From positions 5,147,593 to 5,211,592 of the forward strand of contig NC_091868.1 in assembly GCF_019399895.1 (NCBI RefSeq): a stretch of 64,000 nucleotides of DNA, given 5' to 3'. Origin of the DNA: Cardiocondyla obscurior (taxonomy: Eukaryota > Arthropoda > Insecta > Hymenoptera > Formicidae). The notes below the pieces were generated by a model. The model did no database searches. It saw only the letters and a list, made by a program, of their open reading frames with translations, and had not been told where the DNA came from. Shown here piece after piece: positions 52,470 through 64,000 of this stretch (position 1 is the stretch's first letter; each line of letters opens with the position of its first letter). The position numbers and the translations under genes are program-made.

Positions 52470-55400
52470 TAATAATAAATTAAATAAGACTTAATTTCTC
52501 ATTTATCTCTCATATCCTCCTCTTACATTTTAATAAAGATTCACCCGATACGCAAATCCGCTCAAGCAAACTGAAAAAAATAGTTAAAACTGCTCTTCGA
52601 AATAAAAGTCGGCGTCTCTCGATGTCGCTGCGCGCCGTTACAGAGATACGTGTTTTATTAAACCGTGTAATGACGTTAACTGAATTGGGCTGTTGCAGCG
52701 CAGCAGCATACTGGTCTCATTACATGGTGCTGCCGCCCGCTTTTCTCTTCCAGCCAGGGATTATATCAGGCCGCCCCGGTAATAATTATGCTAGAAGCCG
52801 GGACTTTTTGCGTGTAAAACCGGTCCGCGCTTCGCTATACATTAGCCGACCGTGCGTGCAAAATGTAAAGGGAGATACGCGGCCGATAACGCATATCGGG
52901 ATCCACGAATAACGCCGTCGTCTTATGCGCGAACGCGATCGCGACAAGAAGGACAAACGCGAGTCACCCGTCGAGGGATGGACGACACGCGCGTTCGATA
53001 TCCCCGCAATTATTCCGCAAGGCCGTATCCAACCATCACAATTACGCTCCGTGATACTTGCCGTACGATAATTAGCGGGCTTTTACTCGCAAAAATACGA
53101 TACGAGTTATTATTAACGACGCGATTATATCGCGAGAGGGTTCGCTACTGTGTAAGACGAGCGCATGATAAAGCTTCTTTCTTTTTTTTTTTTCACTATC
53201 GGCGAAGATCAATGTCTTCTTTAAGCCGCGCACGTGATTACATCGATTACTAAACGCGAACGGCGACAGTGTAGAACACGGCATTATGCATACGAGAGTG
53301 TAACGACGGTGGAATAAAACGAACGCGTAATTTGTAAGTACACATTAATTATGACTGTGATAAGTACAATTATGATGATTGCAAACTCCGAGGTAATGAG
53401 ATAAACAGGCGCGCTTTCCAGCTTCCGGTGGGTTTCGTAAAAACAAGTCCACAAGAATAGTCGTAACCGCGGCAAGTGCAATTACTTTTCGCACCCTCGT
53501 CGGTAATAAAAACAAGAAAATCGCCATCACCTTTTTCGAGAGATTAATGTCCGAGCGCGCGAGAAGGGAATAGCGAGGGCGTTAATTTCATGCTACACTC
53601 CGTTATTACCATAATGAAAATCACACTCGAAACCGGACTTGCCGTCTCCCACGTTGCGGGCATTCTCCCCGATCTCGTGGCTGATAAAGGGATCATTTGA
53701 AACCACCGGGGGACGTCTCGCGACGCCGTAACGGCTGCCGACGCGCCGCGCTATCGCCGATATCGCAAAAGTGCAGAAAGGGAGAATATGAGAACGTCGT
53801 GGTGAACGTGGAAAAGGAGGCGGTGGTACGGCGACCACGCGGGAAGCGCAAAAAGACACCGTAGCCCGAGAACAGTAAGAAGCAGAACAAGAAAGAAAGG
53901 GAGGCCACCCTGCTTGCGAAGATTACCATAAACACTCCGCTCGGCCGCACGGCCGGGTCGTGCATGCACGTTAGTACACACCGCTAGCAAATACACGTGT
54001 AAATCCCGCGTTTCAAGTCTTACTCCGCTCTTTACCTCCTTTTCGCGACGCCTCCTCCTTCCTCGTGATCTCTCACCCCGTTTCTACCCGTGCGCGATCG
54101 AGTAAATCTTTCCCGTCGCCGTTGAGAATCGGCAAAAAGGAGCCCCCTGTACCGCGGTCGCGTGACTTTCATGCTCGCCGAGTTTCCCTTTCTTTCCCCC
54201 CTTACCCTAAAACTTCTCTGATGCATTTGGTCCAATGTCGCGCATCGGCGTGGAACGCGATCCTCGCGTGTAAACCGATTGTCTTTTTACCCCTGTACTG
54301 TTTAAATTCAAAGTAAACGGGGCTTAATTCAGTCAAATACGTGTACAAGTAATGTCAGAAGATTCTTTTACGTATACAAGTATATATTTAATTAAGAGAT
54401 TAAAGATTTTTTAATTTTCTATCGATATCTTATCACAGTACGCCACTGTGTTACGGTTCTCCGCGGTAGGTTTCCTAGATCTGGAGCAAACCATCGGCAG
54501 GAATAACGCGTTCCACCGCTTCGACGTTCTCCAAGATACGGCGTCTGCTTCGCAGAATTGTACGGAAATATCGATGGCAGCGAGAGTGAGTTTAACGCGG
54601 CGGGGACCGCGATTAATACGGATCAATTAATGTAACGTATCATCCCGCGTTACGAGCCCATGGTAATTTATCGCATTCGGTCGCTAATCGTCGTCTCATT
54701 AACACCTCCGTTATCTCGAAGTAATATATCGTATTGCCAATATTATAGCGAGTCACTTGTTTGGTCTGTAAATCAACGCGCTTAATCTTACCGGACGTGC
54801 TTGTGCGCACCACGAAATCTATGACGTTATCAAGCTATAATCAGAGAAAAGAAACGCGCTCGTGTTATTCGCCCGCGACTCTCGTTCTCCTCTCTCTTCT
54901 CCGAACAGTACGTGCAGCAAACGTATCATCTTACGATTGGAATGCTCGTACCTTCATCGTTATACTACTACCGTATAATTCCGCTGCGACCACTTGCTAC
55001 GATATAATTATAATTAGAAACTAGGTAGCGTGTTACGCTCAACTGTAGGGTTAGCACATATCGCCCGTACTTCGTACATTACGTATCTATTTGTAAATGA
55101 TTATATTACTCGGTATTGCTCGAAGTAATCGCAAGCGTAACATTAAATCTTTTTTTCATATGTCGTGCCCGGCAATAATATGCTAATCTGGAACTAAACG
55201 AATAATTCCGACGCGTTAATAATAAAATTTATTTTTACACGTGCTGCTTCTTTTCTTAGAAGAAAAAAAAAATTATATTGAAACAACGTAACAATAAAAA
55301 GGTAAATTGCACGCATAAATGCGGGGCTCGAGTGATTTTCTTCTGCAGGTGTTTGAAAGCTTAATCGGCCGCGGCAAGAAACAAAATCCAAGTAAGCGTG

Positions 55401-58400
55401 TTAAAAACTAACCCAGTAACCTAATACACGTCTAAGCGAGGTATGGTAAATCGATACGCTTCTTCTTTTCCGCTCCTCCGGCCTATTCTCTCTCTTACTT
55501 CCGTTCGCGTCCTCTCAAACGCGCAAGAGTCTCAATCGGCGATAGTGATTTAGCGACAATGCCGTGATTCTTCGTTGATTATTCTCGCATTCGTAGTCGC
55601 GATACATCGCGATAATTAAACACTTGGCGGGCATAAACGTCGACCGGATAAATATGCGCGGTGCTAACGTAACTGAAGAACCGGTGTGTGCCTTTTCTTG
55701 CGTGCGCAAATAAAATTCTCGTCGAGAGATCGTGCGCGGGACTCGCTTCTCCGGGCGGACTTCCACTTCTTTCTCGTTCTCTCTTCTCCCTTTACATTCG
55801 CGCAATCACGGCGAACTAATTAAAGCCAGTGGTCTCGGTATCGAACCCGAAGTCGGGACCTTCGACCACACGTCTACTCGGGGAGGGAATAGCGTCGACG
55901 ATAAAGTATTGCGACCATTACCGAGCAGCAATGACTTATTGCTGGATAAGAAGTAACGTATGGTTACTTAAGGTAGTAATCATTCGCACATATGTTATAA
56001 TTATCGTCGCGAGCGCGATTAATCATCGCGGGACGATCGGCCCGCTAGCTGGCACTTTGTTGCGGCGTCGGTGCGTGCGTTTCCTCATGAATTTACATGA
56101 CTCGAGCGGGCATTCGAATCTCCAAGAATTGATCCATAAGATCCCACCCCGTCGACGATCGCTTACGATTGCTTTTCTCATTGTTAACTTAGGTACGACG
56201 TCTCAATTGCCGGGTGTAACGCTAATCGGCGCGTTCCAATGCTGCGCGCGGGCACGGGATCGAGGGCGGTGAAAAATCGGAAAGACGACCGATAATGAAC
56301 GCAAACGTCAACGTGAATGAATGTTACGATAGGCGCGTTACGATATCGGCCAGGCCGCGTATTAATATCGAGTCCTGTTCGCCGCATCAATACACACATA
56401 ATAATTGCATTCATACTTCACTCATTCGACCGATCGGACGCCTCCGACATTCCGATTCGCGTAATGAGCGCGCAGTCAACTGACCGTTTCGATAAGAGCT
56501 CAAGCCCGTTTAATTATCTCGACGAATGTCACAGGCCCGTTTTGCCCCGTGATACGAAAAGAAAGATGCCCGCCGTGCTGGTTGCGGAATCATTAGGATT
56601 ATCATTACCCGGTACAACGATGTCGCGCCGCATGAATGCCGTGTATTTGCATGCTGGCGCTTATTTGGTCCTTGACCCTCGCTCCGATGCCGGATACGAT
56701 AGAACGGCGTACGATCTCCCGAGCGCATGGTAGCAGCGTAGAGAGTACCACGAGGCGCAAGGATACCGTCGCTAACGTCGCGATACAGGGTACATACGCG
56801 CACGAGACCAAACAGAAGCCGATAAAGATTAGCGAATTTATATCGCGACGCTCTCGAAATATTTTAACAATTTCGCACGCACAAGTTTCATTTCATTTTA
56901 TCGACGTCGTTAGGGAACGCGTACCTATATACGTGCATAATTGTATGCTCAAGCTGCGCTTTTTGTTTTGTACTCTCAAGACTGTCCGGGCGGCGGAGAT
57001 GGATTTCGTGTTTTCAAGATGTAAAACGACGCGACATCCGGAAGTAAACTTCGTCATCAGCGACTGCGACGGGTGTTCTTTCGTAGGCGTTTAATGACGG
57101 TGCCGCGTTAGGCGTCACTTGACTTATGACGTTTGGTTTTCGTGGCGCGCACTAACGATTCGTTGTGACAACAGAGATATAATGTTTTTCACGGTTATTA
57201 AACACGTCCGGCGGTTTCACACCGCAGGCACGCCTATTACATGGCAGCGAGATGGTACGAGCAGCGCCTTGGGATATATTTTATAGAACCGGTGTTAAAG
57301 GAACGCCGATATAGCCAACTAGCGACCATTCCCTTCCGCATCCTGCATTTTTTTTTTTTCTATCGTGCCCACTGAAATTACGTGAGAAAAGTGCCGGTAA
57401 AAGTTCCGCTCTCGCCTACCTAGGAAGCGGGGCTCCGATAATTTAGATTTACTCGTAGAAGGATGCGCTTACTCGAAGCATATTATAATTCTTCCTACCC
57501 ATATTCAAAAGTATCGCTCATTTAATCAACGATCGCGCAAAAGATAACTCGATAAAATCAGGTTTACTTCCTTATTATTAGATGGAAATAAATTATGAGC
57601 GGTGCAATTCAGAAAATAGCATCTAATGAACAAATTCCTTGAACGGAATTTTCAATTTTTATGACAAAAAAAAAAAGAAAAAAATTAAGTAAAAAATGTT
57701 GCGTCTCGTCTTTTGCAAGTATCGCTTGAAATATTAATTTGAAATAACATAAAGAAAAAAAATTTATTTTCCCGACGATATAAAAAAAAAAAGATTACGC
57801 AGAACGAGAACGTTGAGAAATAGATAAACGTTGAACAATAGCGTTTCGCAATTGCGGTCGCATAATCGATTACGATCCATCGCGTTGGACTATCGTAGTT
57901 TAAACTGCATCGAGACATTCGATTGATTAATCGAACACGAACGCGAAGAAATGCCATGTGTGAATTCATATGTTAACGACAATCCTAACTAATAATTTCA
58001 ATCTTTAATTTATGCGCTCACTGAGTTTAATGCGTGCTAGGCGCATGAATCATACAATTGAGCTGTCACTCGCTAAAAATTTCGTAACGTTGGAGAATAA
58101 TCCTACAAGTAACAGAGAGCAATGATACCGATGAGAAATAGAACATTGTAGTATTTAACAACTTAAAAGAACAACGACAATGTACAAATCGTTTCATAAT
58201 AAATCATAATAAAATACGTACCAAATTAACATTAAAAAAAAAAAAAAAAATGGAAAGACAATTCGCCAAATTTATAGTTAAACCAAATTTAAACTCTACA
58301 TGTAAAAAAATCTTTAATAGTATATTGCGGTGTATCGTTAATTTTATGTGACGATAATAAAAAGCACGAATTCGCATTAAATGACGTTATATTACAATGA

Positions 58401-60260
58401 ATAACTGTTAATTAATCCCTGAAATTATGGACTTCAAACGCGTGCCCGTATTAAACAATAAAATTTCTCCAACCAATCAATTTCTATCATAATGACGCCG
58501 CCGTCTCGTTCGCCGAGCAGCATAACGCATTAGTCTCATGTTGCATGCGGGACCGTTGCACCTGCGCGCGGTAATATTTGCGGGGAAGATATGAACATCG
58601 AGCGTGGCGATCGTTGGTTTTTCTCATGAGTCATCGCGGAACCTTTCCTTCACCTCCACCCCAGTCATATTTTTGAACAACGACAAGCAGGCGGTGTAAG
58701 CGTGCGCGCGTGTAAGCACACCCTCCCTCGGTCTTCCTTCGCCTCCCCTCGTACAACTCATTTTTTTTTTTTTTTACGTCCGCTGTACGCCGCGTAACAC
58801 ACGCGGCGGCGAGCCCGCGTGTACGCAACAATAAACGTAACACGACGTGGATAGAACGCCACCCTCGCGCCACGCCGACGCAACCTGCGTGGAACTCGAA
58901 CATCACCGAGTAATGCGGCCGTGGTGGGTCATGTGCGGCAAGTGTGCGTATACGCGTCGCGTCCCGTATATCGCGTGTATCGTTTCGCTGACACACGTGC
59001 ACGCACACGTGTGCGTACGTTACATGTACAGGTTACCCGCGTTCGCGCGCGGTACGCTCCGGACACCGCTGCATGCGCCTCCGCAGCATTCTCTCGCGGA
59101 TGCACGTGTTGCAGCCGCATCGCTCAGACGCTTTCTCCGTCGCGCTCGCCACCCGTCCCTCCCTCGCGCTCTTCACGGGGTCTCGTACGTGCGTACATAA
59201 GCAAACCTGTTGTTACCGCTCCTCCCCGACGTTATCTCTCTCGCGCATCGGGCGCCAATTTTTATAGACGAGGTGATTCACGAGGCAAGTTCATCAAGTC
59301 CCCCTCCCCGCTATTCCGCGAGTGCATCATGCGCTTTCACGGGGATTAGAGGGACGCGGGTGTTTCTCCTCCTCCCCCCCTTTTGAGTCTTATTTCTGTC
59401 TGTACTTCCTACGTTTGTCAGCGGCGTAAGCGAAGGGTGTTCTCGCGCGATTTTGATCCTCTCTCGCCGTGACGACCGTAAATCGCGTCTGGCGAAACCA
59501 AGCGGGAAAGCCGCTACGGGGAACAACTTTAGGTTCACATACCCTCCATTCATCCGCGCATTGAATATTGTAACTGTAAATTTGAGTTCAAGAGATCCGA
59601 CAGCTTTACGTTACTCTGGTATACCTTCCTTGATAGAAAGAGAAAAGAACTTACATAATACTGAATAATAATGAAGCTTTACGTGTAACTGGGAATTAAA
59701 CGAATAGAATTTTTTTCTAAGAAAAAAAAATTTTTATATCAAATTTAATTAAATATGTTAAAGAAATTAAATAAAAATTTAATTAAATATTAAATTAATT
59801 ATAAGTTTCTGTTCAAATAATACATTTTACAAAAATTACAATTTCAATGTTTTAATTAAATACGAAACGCACTGTTATTAGAAAAATATCGAATAGTTTG
59901 AGGAAAGAAATCAATTTAATTAGCAAGAATTATTTTCATTCTCACGCTACAAAATTTATGAATGTGTCTCCTTAAAGCACGTCCCGAGATTCTCGCGCTC
60001 GAGTCTGTTCTCTGATTACGCTGACATATATCCTCGTGTTTAGTTCACTATCAGCGACTTCACGCGCTATCAGTAACGTTTTCCATACGCGTATGTATTT
60101 TGCACGTGTACGTTCAATAATTCGAACACAGCGAAACCTCGGCGTGCGAACGCACGACGAAGCAAACGAACGCGCAGAGAGGAATAGAAATAGAGAGTGG
60201 AGTTACGTCGTTATCTATGTGCCTAAATCAAACGCGGATGAAATTCCAAGAGTCATACAA

Positions 60261-60427
60261 ATGGATAACACCGCAGGAACGTCCGCAGCTTCCTGCACCG
60301 TCGCTGTTAGCGTCCCGATCAGCGGGGACGATCAGCTGTTACGCGATCTACCCACCCACACATCCGCGCGACAAGATTCCGTCTCTAACATGACCCAACC
60401 GCAACCACGCAAATGGGCGTGTAAGAG
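60261..60427 (+). CDS. Candidate first coding exon of an unrecognised gene (partial)
   Basis: The ATG at 60261 has a good insect start context (tacaaATGg). The 55-codon frame is less Arg-rich than chance frames nearby and has mixed acidic, Ser/Thr and Pro residues. It ends in the basic string QPRKWACKR, whose last Arg codon spans the donor ag|gtaatc (60427/60428). If unspliced, the frame stops at once (TAA 60429-60431), giving 56 aa. The frame is also open upstream to about 60036, so an ATG near 60090 could extend it. I found no convincing second exon in the remaining 3.5 kb, so either the downstream intron leaves the window or this is a chance frame. I do not recognise the protein and assign no function. 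Confidence 0.28.
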
Positions 60428-60449
60428 GTAATCAGGACAGTTCTTTGGA

Positions 60450-63400
60450 AGGTAGCGCCGACGAACGTTACGCTTCTTACGATCTTGATACGCTATTCCA
60501 GCTGGGACGGTATTACAGATGATATCATTTGTCCTTGTTGTCATCGGAGCACAAAATGTAATTTACATTAAAGTGACTTGGGAGAAAAGACTAATGCGTG
60601 AAGATTACGCTAAGAGCATAATTTGACGAGCTGAGGCAAAACTAGCCGCGTATTTAGTTTTCATATATTTTTATTTTATTTTATTTTAATTATGAGATAA
60701 TTATAAATAAATAATCTCTAAATTGATTTACAAAAAAAAAAGAAAAAATTAAAAAATTAAAAATTGATCTTCAAAAAGTTAGAATTAAAATAATAAAATT
60801 GATTTCTAGAATAATTTGTAGCACATTATAAATGAAATTTATGATTAAGCGACGCGATAGTGTCGCGAATAAAATATAATGCAGTTGTGTGCACAATAAC
60901 GAGACGCATAATGCGATAAATATCTGAAAACTTCCTTTTACGGTTACCGTAAAAATAAGATGTAACACCTTTCGCTTGTAACTGTGCGAAAACACGAACG
61001 GATCGTTGTTTCGTAATGTTTACGACGGCGCGGGGCAGTTGGCGCGAATCGAAAAATATGAGTTTCTCTTTACTCTTGTTTTTAATGAGATAATTTATAT
61101 GCGCGAGGCTGTACGATGTCAAGGTAGAGTTTGATACATTTTTAAGCATTGTCATAAAAGTATCGAGTCTTCGAGCGACGGAATTAAAATTATAAAGAAC
61201 AAGAACATGGCCTACTTTTCATGTAACGCGGTCGTAAAATGTAACGTCTACGTTTTAAGTTTTCGAGCGACTAATGCAGATAAAACGGGAAGATGTCGAG
61301 CGAGAAAATCGTAATGAAATTAATGTATTATTCTCAGTCTTTAAACCTGATCGCGATCACTAGACGGATTTACGACGCAGCTCAACCCACTTTAATTTTT
61401 ATTTTAGCAACGGAACAACAGAAGCAACGGAGAGGCCACGGTCACCGCGTAATTCACGCGGAGAAAACGTACGCGCGGCGATTCGATCGCATTCGGCGGG
61501 GTATTAAAGGCGAAAGGCGAGCGAAATAAAAAGTGTCGAAGTCAAAGGCACACGGGTGAAAAGAATAAGGGCGCCGTGAGCCCTCCGGTAGCGTGGCGGG
61601 CATAGAAGGGACCGTGGCTGGGCGTTCTTTGAGATGGTCGATCGGTTCGCGGCGCGGAATCAATATTGTTGGATTGCTTCGATAACGCCTCGTAAATATA
61701 ATAAAGCCCTCGAACCCTTCCCCGTGCCCTTGCCTCACGTAGCGTCTCGCGCGGAGCTGCCCGAGAAGAGATAATGGTCGAAGCCGTGGGCACCCAGTGG
61801 GACGGGATGGAGGGGACACGTTGGTTAGGGCCCCGCAACCCCTCGTCTCGCTCTACCACGTCGTTCCCGCTTCTCTCTTTCTTCCCCTTAGTCTACCTTA
61901 CTCCCGCTCCGTCAGCCTCGCGATCCCTCCACCGCGACGCGTTGCGTTGCGGGCAGACCTGCCGGGCAGCGGCGGCGGCGGGCACCAGAAGAGTCGAGTC
62001 GAGTCGACTCAGTGAGCTTCGGCCCGAGCTGGGGAACGTTCGGTATTATCTCTCACGGCGCGGTTGCCCGTATTCTACGTTCTCGTGAACGCCCGTGGTA
62101 ATTCCCGAACGCCTCTTAACGGCTGTGTGTGGTCCCGGGGTTTTTTTCTCGACCGATGTACTCCGCCCGGCGAGATAAACGAGAGAACGAGGCGAGGGAT
62201 CTACGCCGACTGTCCTTCAAATGACGGACTCTTGAAACGGCTTTACCTGAATCGATTGAGATTTCGTGAATTCGCGGGCGTCTCGTGGCCGCGGAGTCGG
62301 ATGGCCGCGAATGATCGAGGTCGACGTACGATCCCTCGAAAGTCGTAATTCCGGTCAGCGGCCCGGACTATTATTCGCCCGCGGGTCTCTCTCCGAAAGC
62401 GCGTGTGGAGACTTCGACGACCGATACGGAGGATGTCACGCTCCGTGGACCACCCCGGCTGCCGCGGCCGACGACCCTCCCGGCGATCTTGCGGCGAGCA
62501 TCGCGTGTGCGTATACCCCTCGTGCCGTATATCGACGTAGGAACGACATAGAGAAGCGACTTGGTGCGACCCGGCGAGTGTCAATGAGACGCGGTGCGCG
62601 CTATTTCTAGGCGAGATTGATCGGCTAGGTTTCTTTGAGTGATGACCGCGGAAGGAAGAAGCCTTGATGTTCCTGCCGAGTCAATCAGCGCGTGATTTAC
62701 TCGAGGAAGAATATCGCGCGCGTATTGAAAGTGGAAGGCGCGCTTCCTACGACGGTACGCTGTTTCGTGTGCGTCGCTCGCTTATTTACGTTTTTCGACG
62801 CCCATGGAAATTTGTGCCAATCACGGATTAATGCATGTCGGAAATTGCAGCATGGAGGACATAAGCGTGAGTATTATACTTTACTTCTGTTCCTGCGTAA
62901 AAGCGGAAATGGGATTTACGAGTATTCTCCCGGCGCGCCTATCCGCTCGCGAAAATTAATTGCGCAATTTCTTGGGATATGATTCACGGTAACACCGACG
63001 CGCTCCGAGATGCTCGGGCGCGAGTGTGGCGTCTCTCGGGATCCTATTAAATTTCGCAATTTATCGCGTAAATGAGCAGCGCCGTCGTTTCTTTATTTTT
63101 TGCGTTCCAGTTCCAACGTATATTTGTTTTATAATATATTCCCATTCGTACGGCGTAAACATTTGTTTTTATCGCTATCTTTTAATTTTCGGTTTATTAC
63201 AATGCGTTCAAAGAAATCCATTTACTTGGTTACGAGGTTTTAACAAATTTTAATTACACCCTCGTCCCTCGGCAGTTAAATTCACTAACGAGAAATAATG
63301 TGTAGCACGCAGTGTAAACCTGATGTCGAATTGCTTGTCGCTTCCGCGGCGGTGTCGCAAAACAACGACCTCGAGTATGAGAAATGAGTTGGTCTACTTG

Positions 63401-64000
63401 GCCAAAAGTATCCCGAGATGGATCACCGTCGACGCGGCTGACAGCCGGTGTATTAAGGCAGCGACAGACAAATTTCCGCCGGCGCGGAGCAAAAAACGGT
63501 CTTCTCGCGGAGACGAGGATGGATTCGGTCGCTCCGTTGCACCCCGGTCGATTAGTCTCGGAAGACGCGGCGGGCCGCATCATTGCCGTCGTTCGCAGAC
63601 CGCGTGTAAGACACGCGTGATCCGCGTACGCGCGAAGGAGAGGCACGACGCCGAGCGCGCGTGTACCATCGCGCGCGTTGGATGCCGAGCTTATTAGTTC
63701 GCATTGCCCGGCTCTCACGCGTCTACCACATCGGGACAATGCGCCCGGGGATTGCACATTGTTGTTTATATTTACGCGTCGCGGCATAAATCTTCGTTTA
63801 AGTTGCATTCAACCGGCGTGAGCTGAGAGCACGGTCGCGCACACATTCGCACACCGGCCGCGGACGCGCACGGTTCGTCACGGATAACGCGCGGTCTTCA
63901 TTAAACTTAACTTCTTTGCGTGCCGACCGGCCATTAAGGACGGAGGACCGGCCTACGACTAATTTGTACTGTAAATGAGATCTCGAGGATCGTTACCCGC
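60450..64000. other. Right end: AT island then GC-rich stretch, no supported gene
   Basis: An AT-rich island (about 60650-60840) is followed by sequence with a GC-rich patch at about 61900-62600. That patch includes a gcggcggcgg run, a (gagtc)n repeat at 61991-62010 and a TCAG initiator-like site with A at 62011. The 184-codon minus-strand frame at 63254-63808 is Arg-rich and overlaps other frames, so it is probably chance. Confidence 0.5.

Larger units (their letters stand above)
48365..60000. other. Largely gene-free region
   Basis: The foldback at 51671-51793, the (TA)n repeat, AT islands (about 57640-58460 and 59690-59950) and the longest alternating purine-pyrimidine run (58991-59020). 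No supported gene. Confidence 0.55.

Noticed and set aside
55832..55860. B-box-like ggttcgatacc on the minus strand, possible tRNA
   Set aside because: The T-stem does not pair, and no A box, anticodon arm or acceptor stem could be fitted.
63254..63808. 184-codon minus-strand open frame, the longest in the window
   Set aside because: Very Arg/Ser/Ala-rich, overlapped by equally long frames on the other strand and without any family motif. This is typical of chance frames in CpG-rich DNA.

Overview
This window looks like nuclear DNA of an insect, most likely a hymenopteran and plausibly an ant. That is inference from style: CpG-rich sequence with no sign of CpG depletion, AT-rich islands of 0.2-1 kb between GC-richer stretches, many A/T homopolymers, purine tracts and microsatellites, and insect-type splice, TATA and AATAAA signals. 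There are no bacterial operons and no rRNA or tRNA genes that I could recognise. Almost all of the 64 kb is non-coding, either intergenic or a very large intron. Nearly every open frame is a chance frame in CpG-rich DNA and was left out.

The main find is a 2,753-bp insertion at 14552-17304. It starts TGTTACGTC and ends GACGTAACA, a 9-bp perfect terminal inverted repeat with the TG...CA ends typical of a retroviral or Ty3/gypsy-type LTR. The 4-bp direct repeat gcag flanks it on both sides, as expected for a target-site duplication. No pol, gag or second LTR is present, so it reads as a solo LTR that is unusually long and carries its own gene. Inside are a TATA box (15313-15319), a perfect 17-bp palindrome just downstream (15324-15340), a likely non-coding first exon, a 440-nt intron (15459-15898) and a reading frame to 16737. 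Removing the intron would itself create the start codon, with A from exon 1 and TG from exon 2. The frame has basic, Pro/Ser/acidic and hydrophobic C-terminal segments and is broken by a single in-frame TAA at 16180-16182. If intact copies exist elsewhere in the genome, this would be an LTR-encoded, splice-activated protein of unknown function.

The only compact conventional gene I can support is on the minus strand at 48294-48028. It is an intronless 88-codon frame with a winged-helix-like pattern and an AATAAA signal 62 nt past the stop. A weaker candidate is a first coding exon at 60261-60427 (+) that ends at a plausible splice donor. I could not find its second exon.

The remaining structure consists of repeats. 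There is a two-copy 242/248-bp tandem duplication at 38115-38604, a CCTT/CCGT microsatellite at 37171-37272, a (CT)14 run at 26961-26988, a (GA)n-(GT)n run near 31.5 kb and a (TA)n run at 52.45 kb. An imperfect foldback lies at 51671-51793, and several 20-30-bp runs of strict purine-pyrimidine alternation occur. Nothing in the window suggests that the genes work together.
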